Below are positions 1 through 6,975 of a DNA stretch of 11,493 nt, in pieces. The translations under genes were made by a program, and so were the position numbers. The notes under the pieces were generated by a model that was given only the letters and a program-made list of their open reading frames with translations, was not told the origin of the DNA and did no database searches. Source of the stretch: Dehalococcoidia bacterium. GTDB taxonomy: Bacteria > Chloroflexota > Dehalococcoidia > Dehalococcoidales > Fen-1064. The DNA lies in the NCBI GenBank assembly GCA_003153955.1, contig PMCB01000071.1, forward strand, positions 6,353-17,845. Reading direction: 5' to 3'. Numbering within the stretch: the first letter of the stretch is position 1; each line of letters begins with the position of its first letter.

Positions 1-530
1 AATCTTTTTGCGGAATATTTATCTTTAGCCATAAGAACAGCATACCCCAACAAAATACCAATAATCAAATTCCAAATACCAAATAAATTCCAAATACTAA
101 TATCGAAAAACTAAACAATATCAAATATTAAAATATAAAATGACAGAAACATGGGTGGCCAGGTTTTAATCCAGGCTTTTAGAACACAGGATGACGGAAT
201 ATTAATATTAACAGACCTTTGAAGAAGAGAGCAGGATGTCAGATGGATTCCCGATCAGGTCGGGAACGACAGTAGTGGTAATGTTTATTTAACAACACAA
301 AATAAGTATTTATGCCCCTTGCGAGGTTTATCCGAAGCAATCTCAGGGTGGGGAAGATGACCCTCCTTTCGGATACATTCGCTCCGCTCAGTACGACATT
401 GCGATGTCAGATTGCCGCGACCTTGTGTGGAGTAAGGATAAGGTCTCGCAAAGACAATGGGAAAGTTTTTATTTGAAACACAAGGAGATTCTTCGGGTAC
501 TGACGTAACCTCAGAATGACAGTAAGGTGT
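1..530. repeat. Non-coding region filled with dispersed repeat remnants
   Basis: I see no supportable gene here. Bases 61-110 are A+T-rich and carry a 13-base direct repeat (AAATTCCAAATAC at 67-79 and 85-97). Bases 248-266 form a perfect 7-base-pair palindrome (arms TTCCCGA and TCGGGAA, loop 255-259). Bases 488-517 form an imperfect inverted repeat (8 of 11 positions paired). The stretch between 310 and 480 has the look of the palindromic filler repeats found between genes in many Chloroflexota and deltaproteobacterial genomes. Its minus-strand open frame (285-551) encodes a low-complexity product with the RTERSE string that typically comes from translating such repeats, so I do not call it. 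Reading it as repeat debris is an inference from style. Confidence 0.55.
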
Positions 531-560
531 TTGCGGCGTATCGGCGCACAATGGTAGAAT
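531..560 (+). promoter_or_regulatory. Probable sigma-70-type promoter of the MBL-fold gene
   Basis: A -35-like TTGCGG (531-536) is followed after 18 bases by TAGAAT (555-560). TGG lies directly before that hexamer, so this is an extended -10 (TGnTAGAAT). Transcription would start near 567, giving a leader of about 45 bases before the ATG at 612. The -35 is only a partial match, so confidence rests on the -10. Confidence 0.45.
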
Positions 561-611
561 TCAAAGCAGAAACGGGAAGTAATACATAACGGCCAGAAGG
601 GGGAGTGTCTG

Positions 612-1241
612 ATGATTCTGCAAAAAATGGAACTGGGGTCGTTCGGGGCGAATTGCTATATCGTCGGGGATGAGGCGAGTAAAGAGGGGATGATTATCGA
701 CCCGGGAGACGAAGGCCTGGCGGTAATGAAGCAGGTCAAGGCGCTGGGCCTGAAAATCAAAGTGATTCTTTTAACGCACAGCCATATCGATCATATCGGG
801 GGGCTGGAAGCGGTAAAAAAAGCGACAAGCGCGGAAATTGCCATTCACGAGAGCGAAGCCCCGTTTTTACTGAAGCAGCCGTGGACGCTGGATTTCATGC
901 CGCCCACGCCCCCCGCGCCGCCGGCTGACAGATTATTAAAAGACGGCGATGTGATCACAATCGGTAAATTGAAATTCAAAGTGCTGCACACGCCGGGGCA
1001 CACTATCGGCGGCATCTGCCTGCTGGGGGACGGGATTGTTTTTACCGGCGATACGCTGTTCAATTACAGCATCGGACGGGCGGATTTCCCCGGTTCAGAT
1101 TATGACCAGGAAATGACCAGCATCCGCAGCAAACTGATGACATTACCCGATGCCACGAAAGTCTATCCCGGACACGGCCCGGCCACAACCATCGGCGCCG
1201 AGCGGAAAGGAAACCCGTTCATCAACGGGACGGCATTTTAG
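612..1241 (+). CDS. MBL-fold metallo-hydrolase (glyoxalase II-like, YcbL type)
   Basis: The product is a cytoplasmic zinc-dependent hydrolase of 209 residues, of the short glyoxalase II-like (YcbL) group. It probably acts on thioesters such as S-lactoylglutathione or another thiol conjugate, but sequence alone does not settle the substrate. The full metal set is visible: HSHIDH (H56, H58, D60, H61), H130 in HTPGH, D147 in GDTLF and H188 in YPGHG. The C-terminal stretch after the last histidine (TTIGAERKGNPF) is typical of this subgroup. The length matches YcbL-type proteins, which lack the C-terminal domain of full glyoxalase II. A proline-rich loop (residues 97-104) interrupts the middle. 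The ATG is supported by AAGGGGGAG at 597-605, six bases upstream. The gene stands alone, with its own probable promoter, and about 295 bases separate it from the next gene. Confidence 0.93.
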   Translation: MILQKMELGSFGANCYIVGDEASKEGMIIDPGDEGLAVMKQVKALGLKIKVILLTHSHIDHIGGLEAVKKATSAEIAIHESEAPFLLKQPWTLDFMPPTPPAPPADRLLKDGDVITIGKLKFKVLHTPGHTIGGICLLGDGIVFTGDTLFNYSIGRADFPGSDYDQEMTSIRSKLMTLPDATKVYPGHGPATTIGAERKGNPFINGTAF

Positions 1242-1337
1242 AAAATAAATTCGGATAACGTTCGTTACGGTCAACATACCCAATGATACTATTTATTTTA
1301 AAGTGATAATGCCTGCACAATGCCCCATCTCTCTAAT

Positions 1338-1386
1338 CTCTTCCCGCCGGGAAGAGAGAGTTTGGTTAGAGGGGCTGCGCCCCTCT
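1338..1386. repeat. Two tandem perfect hairpins in the intergenic spacer
   Basis: The first hairpin pairs CTCTTCCCG (1338-1346) with CGGGAAGAG (1348-1356) around one central base. The second pairs AGAGGGGC (1368-1375) with GCCCCTCT (1379-1386) around the loop TGC. No T-run follows either, so they are not classic intrinsic terminators, although they could end or protect the upstream transcript. Their style resembles REP-like intergenic palindromes. The rest of the 1242-1498 spacer shows nothing else I can name. Confidence 0.6.
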
Positions 1387-1498
1387 CCCTTTCACTGCGT
1401 TCAGGGACTTCGCAACTCAAGCCTTGCGTAATACGATTCAATTCCTGTTGATGACGCTTCAGTTCATTTTTGACGTGGTTTTATTGACATATTTGCAG

Positions 1499-1507
1499 TG
1501 CTATAAT
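1499..1507 (+). promoter_or_regulatory. Extended -10 promoter of the AmmeMemoRadiSam operon
   Basis: TGCTATAAT is a perfect extended -10 element. A TTGACA at 1484-1489 lies only 12 bases upstream of the TATAAT, too close to act as its -35. At the correct distance there is only TTTTAT (1479-1484), so the promoter probably relies on the extended -10. Transcription would begin near 1514, leaving a 20-25 base leader before the ATG at 1537. Confidence 0.6.
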
Positions 1508-1536
1508 TGGGGCAGAAACGAGGACAGGATGGTGGT

Positions 1537-2562
1537 ATGCACGAAGCACTGCTTGCCGAAAAACTTTCCAGCTCCATAGTCCGATGCAACATCTGCCAAT
1601 GGCGCTGCACGATACAGCCCGAGAAATCCGGTGTTTGCGGAATGTACCGCAACGTCAAATGTATCCTTTATAACCTCAATTATGGCCTGGCCTCTTCGGT
1701 GGCTGTCGACCCCATCGAGAAAAAGCCGCTGTTCCATTTTCATCAGGGGACGCAGGTTTTTTCGCTGGGCGGCTGGGGATGCAATTTTCACTGCCAGGAT
1801 TGCCAGAACTGGGAAATCTCGATGGTGAAAGATGTCCTTAAAGAATCGGAAAAAATCTCACCCCAGATGGCGGTCGACCTGGCTAAACAAAATCATTGCC
1901 GGGGCATTGCCTGGACTTACAATGAACCTTCGATGTGGTTCGAATACACGCTGGATACTGCCAAACTGGCGAAGCAAAATAACCTTTATACGGTTTATGT
2001 GACCAACGGATATCTCAGCCCGGAGGCGCTGGACTTGATCGGGCCGTACCTGGACGCGTGGCGGGTGGATATCAAGGGCTTTTCCGATAAGCTATATCAG
2101 GATTTGGCGAAAATTAAAAACTGGCGCGGCATCCTGGAAACAGCGCAGCGCGCGAAAACCAAATGGAATATGCACGTGGAAGTGGTGACGAATATCATCC
2201 CGACAATGAACGACGACGACGCGCAACTGGGCGGGATCGCCGAATGGATTGCCTCAAAACTGGGAACGGAAACGCCGTGGCATGTTACCAGATTCCATCC
2301 CAATTATATGATTTCAGATTTGCCGGCGACATCCGTAGCGACGCTGGAACATGCTTATGAACTGGGACGAAAAGCGGGGTTAAAATTTATTTATCTGGGA
2401 AATGTGCCCGGGCATGCCACCGAGACCACGGTTTGTTTCAATTGCGGGAAACCGGTGGTGGAACGGGTGGGCTATCAAACCAATGTTTGTGGATTGAACG
2501 AGTCGAGCTGTAAATACTGCGGTACCGACCTGAATTTTACGGTGAACCGGGGAGGAAAATAA
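1537..2562 (+). CDS. AmmeMemoRadiSam system radical SAM enzyme AmrS
   Basis: The product is a 341-residue radical S-adenosylmethionine enzyme related to pyruvate formate-lyase activating enzymes. The radical SAM cluster ligands are C82, C86 and C89 (CNFHCQDC, C-x3-C-x2-C), followed by NWEIS. The N-terminal cysteines C17, C20, C24 and C34 form the segment typical of this family. A C-terminal zinc-ribbon-like set (C300, C303, C325, C328, with an extra C318) is also family-typical. As far as I know its substrate is not established. The open frame continues up to a TTG at 1507, but that codon lies inside the TATAAT of the promoter, so I choose the ATG at 1537. Its SD is weak (GAGGA, 1520-1524). 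The stop lies one base before the ATG of the Memo/AMMECR1 fusion, and the two are surely cotranscribed. This is the conserved partnership after which the system is named. Confidence 0.93.
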   Translation: MHEALLAEKLSSSIVRCNICQWRCTIQPEKSGVCGMYRNVKCILYNLNYGLASSVAVDPIEKKPLFHFHQGTQVFSLGGWGCNFHCQDCQNWEISMVKDVLKESEKISPQMAVDLAKQNHCRGIAWTYNEPSMWFEYTLDTAKLAKQNNLYTVYVTNGYLSPEALDLIGPYLDAWRVDIKGFSDKLYQDLAKIKNWRGILETAQRAKTKWNMHVEVVTNIIPTMNDDDAQLGGIAEWIASKLGTETPWHVTRFHPNYMISDLPATSVATLEHAYELGRKAGLKFIYLGNVPGHATETTVCFNCGKPVVERVGYQTNVCGLNESSCKYCGTDLNFTVNRGGK

Positions 2563-2563
2563 A

Positions 2564-3877
2564 ATGATTAGAGAACCTGCTGTCGCGGGACAATTTTACC
2601 CTGCGTCTGCGCAAGAATTGAAGTCGATGATTAAGGGAATGGTGGATGAAAAAGCCCACAAAGAAGATGTCATCGGGTATTACGCGCCGCATGCCGGGTT
2701 TGTTTACTCCGGGCCGGTGGTGGGGGCGGTTGTCTCGAGGGTCAATTTTAAAGATACGTGTGTAATTTTAGGCCCCAGCCATACCGGCGCGGGCGCGCCG
2801 TTCAGCATCCTGACCGAAGGCACCTGGCGGACGCCGCTGGGCGATGTGGAAATCGATTTCGAATTGGCCAAATCGATTCTCGCCAATTGCAGCCACCTGA
2901 AAGAGGACCGCCTGGCCCATCTGCAGGAACACTCCATCGAGGTGCAGCTGCCTTTTATCCAGTACTTCAAACCGGATATCAAAATTGTGCCGATTACATT
3001 ATCCCACACCAACGCGGCTGTTTATAAAGATATTGGGATGGCAATCGCAAAAGCGATAAAAGACACCGGCAAACAGGTGGTGATCGTAGCTTCCGGCGAC
3101 ATGAACCATTACGAGTCGCAAAAAACGACCCACACAAAGGACAGACAAGCTATTGAATCGATTTTGAAATTGGATGCACAACAGTTATTGGAGCGCGTCC
3201 GCGAATTTAATATCTCGATGTGCGGCTACGGCACGGCGGCATGTCTGATTTATGCGGCCAAAGAACTGGGTCCGGTGACCACGGAACTGGTGAAATACCA
3301 GACCAGCGGTGATGTCACCAAAGATTTGGACGCGGTGGTGGGGTATGCCGGCATTTTGTTTAAAGGACTGAAAGAATCGCCTCAAGTCAGGCTGGCGCGG
3401 GAAACAGTGGAAAGCTATGTGAAACGGGGGGAAGTCCCGCATTTAAAAACAATTCCGCCGGAAATGAAAGGAAAAGCCGGGGTATTTGTTTCTTTACATA
3501 AGGGCGACGAATTACGGGGGTGCATCGGGACAATCGAGCCGGATGAATCCAACATCGCCCAGGAAATCATCCGCAATGCCGTTCAATCATCTACGCAGGA
3601 CCCGCGCTTCTCGCCGGTCACACCAGAAGAACTTCCGGAATTAATATACAGCGTCGATGTATTGACCGAGCCGGAACCGGTAAAAAGTGAAAAGGATTTA
3701 GACCCGAAAAAATACGGCGCGATTGTGGAAGCAGGGTGGCGGCGGGGTTTACTGCTGCCTGACCTTGAAGGGGTGGATACGGTAAAACACCAGTTGGAAA
3801 TCTGCCGGATGAAAGCCGGTATCGGGCCGGAAGAAAAGGTGAAGTTATACCGTTTTGAAGTGAAAAGATACAAATGA
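2564..3877 (+). CDS. AmmeMemoRadiSam proteins B and A fused (Memo + AMMECR1)
   Basis: One 437-residue polypeptide joins two domains that are often separate genes. Residues 1 to about 265 are a Memo domain, a fold related to non-haem iron dioxygenases. H43 (APHAGF), H73 (PSH) and C220 (SMCGYG) match the metal-binding positions described for human MEMO1, and H123 (EHSIEVQLP), D179 and H182 (GDMNH) are also conserved. Residues from about 274 to the end are an AMMECR1 domain with its signature LRGCIGT (317-323). Human AMMECR1 is linked to a genetic disorder, yet the biochemical activity of both families is, to my knowledge, unsettled. GGAGG inside the last codons of amrS serves as the SD and supports the ATG. 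Fusion together with one-base spacing from the radical SAM gene argues that all three activities work on one substrate or complex (inference). Confidence 0.93.
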   Translation: MIREPAVAGQFYPASAQELKSMIKGMVDEKAHKEDVIGYYAPHAGFVYSGPVVGAVVSRVNFKDTCVILGPSHTGAGAPFSILTEGTWRTPLGDVEIDFELAKSILANCSHLKEDRLAHLQEHSIEVQLPFIQYFKPDIKIVPITLSHTNAAVYKDIGMAIAKAIKDTGKQVVIVASGDMNHYESQKTTHTKDRQAIESILKLDAQQLLERVREFNISMCGYGTAACLIYAAKELGPVTTELVKYQTSGDVTKDLDAVVGYAGILFKGLKESPQVRLARETVESYVKRGEVPHLKTIPPEMKGKAGVFVSLHKGDELRGCIGTIEPDESNIAQEIIRNAVQSSTQDPRFSPVTPEELPELIYSVDVLTEPEPVKSEKDLDPKKYGAIVEAGWRRGLLLPDLEGVDTVKHQLEICRMKAGIGPEEKVKLYRFEVKRYK

Positions 3878-3887
3878 ACGGGGAAAA

Positions 3888-3982
3888 ATCCAAAATCCAA
3901 ATACCAAAATCCAAACAAGCACTAAATCTAAATTTTAATATCGAAATAAATAATAGCTGAACGCTGAGGCTTGAGGCTGAGC
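3888..3982. repeat. A+T-rich dispersed repeat, second copy, plus GCTGA-type short repeats
   Basis: TCCAAATACCAAA (3896-3908) and TAATATCGAAA (3936-3946) occur in the same order and orientation as at 71-83 and 98-108, but spaced 40 rather than 27 bases apart. The region also holds staggered GCTGA/GAGGCTGA units (3956-3982). It fills the gap between the Memo/AMMECR1 fusion and the nitroreductase gene. Minus-strand open frames across it (FGFWYLDF, FGIWILDF) are translation products of the repeat, not genes. Confidence 0.55.
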
Positions 3983-4001
3983 GCCAATACAAGGAGAGGC
4001 A

Positions 4002-4577
4002 ATGTTCAAAGATCTGGTATTGAAGTGCCGGAGTTACCGGCGGTTTTACGAGGATGTCGCAATTGATGACAAAACTTTGAGGGAACTGGTCGATTTTGCC
4101 CGGCTCTCGGCTTCGGCAGTCAACCGGCAGCCGCTTAAATATATCATTTCAGGTGCGCGGGACAAGAACGCGCTGATTTTCTCCACACTGCACTGGGCAG
4201 GGACGTTGAAAAACTGGCCGGGACCGGCGGAAGGGGAGCGGCCGGCGGCCTATATCCTTATTCTGGGTGATAAGGAAATCGGTGCCAGTTTCGGCATGGA
4301 CCCGGGCATTGCCGCCCAGACGATTTTACTGGGCGCGGTGGAAAAGGGGCTCGGCGGCTGCATGCTGGGCGCTGTGGACCGGGAAGACCTGAGAAAACTG
4401 TTGAATATTCCGGCAAGATATGAAATCTCTCTGGTGATTGCACTGGGGAAACCGAAAGAGAAGATTATCCTGGAAGCGATGAATCTGGGCGACAGTTATG
4501 ATTACTGGCGGGACAAAGAGGAAGGGCATCATGTGCCTAAGCGGAAGCTGCCCGATATTATTGTGGCGGAATATTAA
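4002..4577 (+). CDS. Nitroreductase-family flavoprotein
   Basis: The product is a 191-residue protein of the FMN-dependent nitroreductase fold. RSYRRF (10-15) is the usual N-terminal FMN-phosphate motif. SASAVNRQP (36-44) matches the conserved S-x-x-N-x-QP segment, and FGMDPGIAAQTILLGAVEKG-LGGC (98-120) matches the dimer and flavin-contact helix. The family reduces nitro compounds, quinones or enones, and some members dehalogenate or act in cofactor synthesis, so the substrate is open. The length is near the lower end for the family. AAGGAG at 3991-3996, five bases before the ATG, supports the start. The gene lies 124 bases behind the Memo/AMMECR1 fusion with a repeat between them, so membership of that operon is uncertain. 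A redox partner role for the radical SAM locus is speculation. Confidence 0.9.
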   Translation: MFKDLVLKCRSYRRFYEDVAIDDKTLRELVDFARLSASAVNRQPLKYIISGARDKNALIFSTLHWAGTLKNWPGPAEGERPAAYILILGDKEIGASFGMDPGIAAQTILLGAVEKGLGGCMLGAVDREDLRKLLNIPARYEISLVIALGKPKEKIILEAMNLGDSYDYWRDKEEGHHVPKRKLPDIIVAEY

Positions 4578-4624
4578 ACTGTGAAATGAGACCGTGTTTT
4601 GATCCAGTTCAAATGAAGAGATTT

Positions 4625-4799
4625 CGATATAATCCGAATTGAGAATAAATCCCTCTATATCTCCCCTTACGAAGGGGAGAAAATTCTTCTCTTTCTAAAA
4701 GATGGAACCACTTAAAGAATTGGAAAGCGAGATTATTCGGATTTTTCACGAAATCGTAATTTTATCAACGATGATGTAAAATGAAATCTCATTATATCG
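4625..4799. repeat. Nested inverted repeats flanking the intergenic palindrome
   Basis: CGATATAAT (4625-4633) is mirrored by ATTATATCG (4791-4799). Inside it, ATCCGAAT (4632-4639) is mirrored by ATTCGGAT (4735-4742). The palindrome at 4660-4680 lies within both. The arrangement could be a small decayed mobile element or chance in A+T-rich DNA. The right arm ends 19 bases before the iron-sulfur gene and overlaps where its promoter should lie. Confidence 0.35.
4660..4680. repeat. Perfect 9-base-pair palindrome
   Basis: TCTCCCCTT (4660-4668) pairs fully with AAGGGGAGA (4672-4680) around the loop ACG. It lies 80 bases after the nitroreductase stop. The following bases are only moderately T-rich (TTCTTCTCTTTCT), so terminator function is possible but not typical. 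It resembles the palindromes at 1338-1386 in design, consistent with an intergenic REP-like family. Confidence 0.55.
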
Positions 4800-4818
4800 T
4801 TGAGGAAAAACACGAGCG

Positions 4819-5529
4819 ATGAAAACGTTGAATCAGGAAATAAAAGAGAGCCTGCTGCGGCAAGGAGCGGCGCTGGTCGGTTTTGCGGACTTATCAGACC
4901 TGCCGCCGGATATTCGCGACGGCTACCGGTACGGGATCAGTATCGCGGTAGAATTAAATCCAAAAATAGTAAAGATAATCGGGAACGGTCCGAGCATGGA
5001 ATACTCTGACGAATATGACAGGGTAAATAAGTTGCTAAACCAATTGGGGGAAAGTTGTGCGGAATTGCTGAAAACCAAAGGAATTAATACACTGGCGAAG
5101 ACGCAAAGTGTTGTGATTCAGGATGCAAAAACACAAACATCGAAGCTGCCGCATAAAACTGTGGCGACCAAAGCCAGTCTCGGCTGGATTGGGAAATGCG
5201 CTTTATTGATAACAAAAGAATACGGCCCGGCAATCAGAATCACCAGTGTGTTGACCGATGCGAATTTAGATATCGGTACACCCATCACCGTGTCGAAATG
5301 CGGCAAGTGTGAAAAATGTAAAAATATATGTCCGGCCGGAGCTATTTCAGGAATAGAATGGAAAGCAGGATTGTATAGAGATGATTTTATCAAAGCCCTG
5401 GATTGCGACAAAATGTTAAAAGAGCGGGGCAAAGTAATCGGGGGCCGCCATGGGTCTTGCGGTTTATGTATTTGGGTATGTCCCTGGACACAGAAACATT
5501 TGAAAAAGAGTCTAGGTCCTTTGTTTTGA
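4819..5529 (+). CDS. QueG-like two-cluster 4Fe-4S protein (not clearly QueG)
   Basis: The product has 236 residues. LGWIGKCALLI (121-131) is the conserved segment of the epoxyqueuosine reductase superfamily. It precedes a double ferredoxin-like region: C161, C164, C167, C171 (CxxCxxCxxxCP) and C214, C217, C221 (CxxCxxxCP), with C196 as the likely eighth ligand. True QueG reduces epoxyqueuosine in tRNA using cobalamin. This protein is much shorter than QueG, lacking its C-terminal extension. By hand alignment the position of QueG's proposed catalytic aspartate, in the DS/DTAP motif, is occupied by Q106 in a segment reading SKLPHKTVA. I therefore read it as a paralogous corrinoid or electron-transfer protein of unknown substrate. 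The SD is weak (TGAGGA, 4801-4806, 12 bases from the ATG). It has no close operon partner. Confidence 0.82.
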   Translation: MKTLNQEIKESLLRQGAALVGFADLSDLPPDIRDGYRYGISIAVELNPKIVKIIGNGPSMEYSDEYDRVNKLLNQLGESCAELLKTKGINTLAKTQSVVIQDAKTQTSKLPHKTVATKASLGWIGKCALLITKEYGPAIRITSVLTDANLDIGTPITVSKCGKCEKCKNICPAGAISGIEWKAGLYRDDFIKALDCDKMLKERGKVIGGRHGSCGLCIWVCPWTQKHLKKSLGPLF

Positions 5530-5590
5530 TAATTCCTGATTTGATTAAAACTTCGCAATTGCAGCCGTAATATTGTAAAATTGGTTTCAA

Positions 5591-5603
5591 TTTGGAATTT
5601 GGA
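5591..5603 (-). repeat. Inverted fragment of the A+T-rich dispersed repeat
   Basis: Read on the minus strand this is TCCAAATTCCAAA, matching the 13-mer at 71-83 and 3896-3908 at 12 of 13 bases. It lies in the leader of rarA. Its translation supplies the SIWNLDY-like residues of the upstream extension of that open frame, which is a reason to reject that extension. Confidence 0.4.
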
Positions 5604-5613
5604 CTATAGCCAG

Positions 5614-6975
5614 ATGGATATGTTTGAAAAACAGTTTGAGGAACAGAAGAAAAAAGAAGCGCCGCTGGCGGCACGGATGCGTCCGACCACACTGAAGGAA
5701 TTTGTGGGGCAGGAGCATATTGTCGGGGAAGGGCGCGTGCTGCGAAAAGCTATCGAATCCGGACAGCTGCCTTCGATGATTTTATGGGGGCCGCCGGGCA
5801 GCGGCAAAACCACGCTGGCGACGATTATTGCCAATACCACCGCTTCCCATTTCAGCTCGGTCAGCGCGGTTACTGCCGGCGTTGCCGATTTGCGACGGAT
5901 TATCGAGGAAGCGAAAGAACGGCGCAAGCTTTATCAGCAGAAAACAATCTTATTTATCGACGAAATTCACCGCTTCAATAAATCGCAGCAGGATGCGGTG
6001 CTGCCCTACGTGGAAGACGGCACGATAACTTTAATCGGCGCGACCACGGAAAACCCGTCGTTTGAAGTCAACGCCCCTTTGTTATCGCGTGCCCGCGTCT
6101 TCACACTGAACCCGCTGACCGAGGGCGAACTGAAAACAGTTATCCGGCGGGCGATGGAGGATAAAGACAAAGGCATCGGTAATATCAAGGCGGAGATTGA
6201 AGATGAGGCGCTCAAACAGCTAATCACCGTCTCGAACAGCGACGCCCGCACAGCCCTGAATGCGCTGGAACTGGCGGCATTGACCACATTGCCGGATGAG
6301 CAGGGGATGCGGCACATCACGCTGCCGGTAATCGAGGATGCACTGCAGCAGCGCGCTTTATTGTACGACCGGGCAGGAGAACAGCATTACGACTTAATAT
6401 CAGCTTTACATAAATCTTTACGCGACTCCGACCCGGATGCTTCACTTTACTGGCTGGCGAGGATGCTGGAAGCGGGAGAAGACCCGCTGTTCATCGCGCG
6501 GCGATTGGTGCGGGCGGCTTCGGAGGATATCGGCATGGCGGACCCCCAGGCACTGATGGTGGCGATGGCGGCGCAGCAGGCGGTGCATTTTATCGGGGTG
6601 CCGGAAGGTAACCTGGCGCTGGCGGAAGCGGCGGTTTATCTGGCCACCGCGCCGAAGAGCAATTCCCTCTATTCAGCTTATTCCAGTATTCAGCATGAAG
6701 TGAAAAACGGTAAAAACGACCCGGTGCCGCTGCATTTGCGCAATGCCGTAACAAAATTGATGAAAGAAAATGGCTACGGCAAAGGCTATAAATACGCCCA
6801 TAACTTCCCGGGACATGTGGTGGACCAGCAGCACCTGCCGGATTCGTTGAAAGACAAGAAATTTTATTTTCCCGGTGAGCTGGGTTATGAAAAACAGGTC
6901 AAAGACCGTCTTACGGCCTGGGAAACAATCAAGAAGGCCAACAGCAGTAAAACCCCCGGGGAGAAGAGGGATTGA
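5614..6975 (+). CDS. Replication-associated recombination protein A (RarA/MgsA)
   Basis: The product is a 453-residue clamp-loader-like AAA+ ATPase that acts at stalled replication forks with SSB. GPPGSGKT (59-66) is Walker A and ILFIDEIH (112-119) is Walker B. GATTEN (142-147) is sensor 1 and R159 in LLSRAR is the likely arginine finger. The C-terminal tetramerisation region ends with the family's YKYAHNFPGHVVDQQ and FYFPGELGYE segments. Length is normal for RarA. The open frame extends upstream to a TTG at 5581, but those residues come from a repeat fragment and the family usually begins MD-x-F, so I start at the ATG at 5614 (MDMFEKQ). A second ATG at 5620 is possible, and no strong SD is visible for either. 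The stop overlaps the start of the next gene by four bases. Confidence 0.95.
   Translation: MDMFEKQFEEQKKKEAPLAARMRPTTLKEFVGQEHIVGEGRVLRKAIESGQLPSMILWGPPGSGKTTLATIIANTTASHFSSVSAVTAGVADLRRIIEEAKERRKLYQQKTILFIDEIHRFNKSQQDAVLPYVEDGTITLIGATTENPSFEVNAPLLSRARVFTLNPLTEGELKTVIRRAMEDKDKGIGNIKAEIEDEALKQLITVSNSDARTALNALELAALTTLPDEQGMRHITLPVIEDALQQRALLYDRAGEQHYDLISALHKSLRDSDPDASLYWLARMLEAGEDPLFIARRLVRAASEDIGMADPQALMVAMAAQQAVHFIGVPEGNLALAEAAVYLATAPKSNSLYSAYSSIQHEVKNGKNDPVPLHLRNAVTKLMKENGYGKGYKYAHNFPGHVVDQQHLPDSLKDKKFYFPGELGYEKQVKDRLTAWETIKKANSSKTPGEKRD

Noticed and set aside
1..45. Partial genes at the left edge on either strand
   Set aside because: Short open frames exist on both strands (for example MAKDKYSAK on minus from base 32), but neither has an SD and both run into repeat sequence. 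There is too little to choose between them.
285..551. 88-residue minus-strand open frame
   Set aside because: It covers the palindromic repeat field and its translation includes the RTERSE string typical of translated intergenic repeats. No SD or family resemblance was seen.
1484..1489. TTGACA as the -35 of the amrS promoter
   Set aside because: The spacer to the TATAAT is only 12 bases, too short for RNA polymerase. The extended -10 explains the promoter better.
3583..3992. Two long minus-strand open frames (111 and 124 residues)
   Set aside because: They run through the AMMECR1 coding region on the wrong strand, and their N-terminal FGFWYLDF/FGIWILDF stretches are translated A+T-rich repeat.
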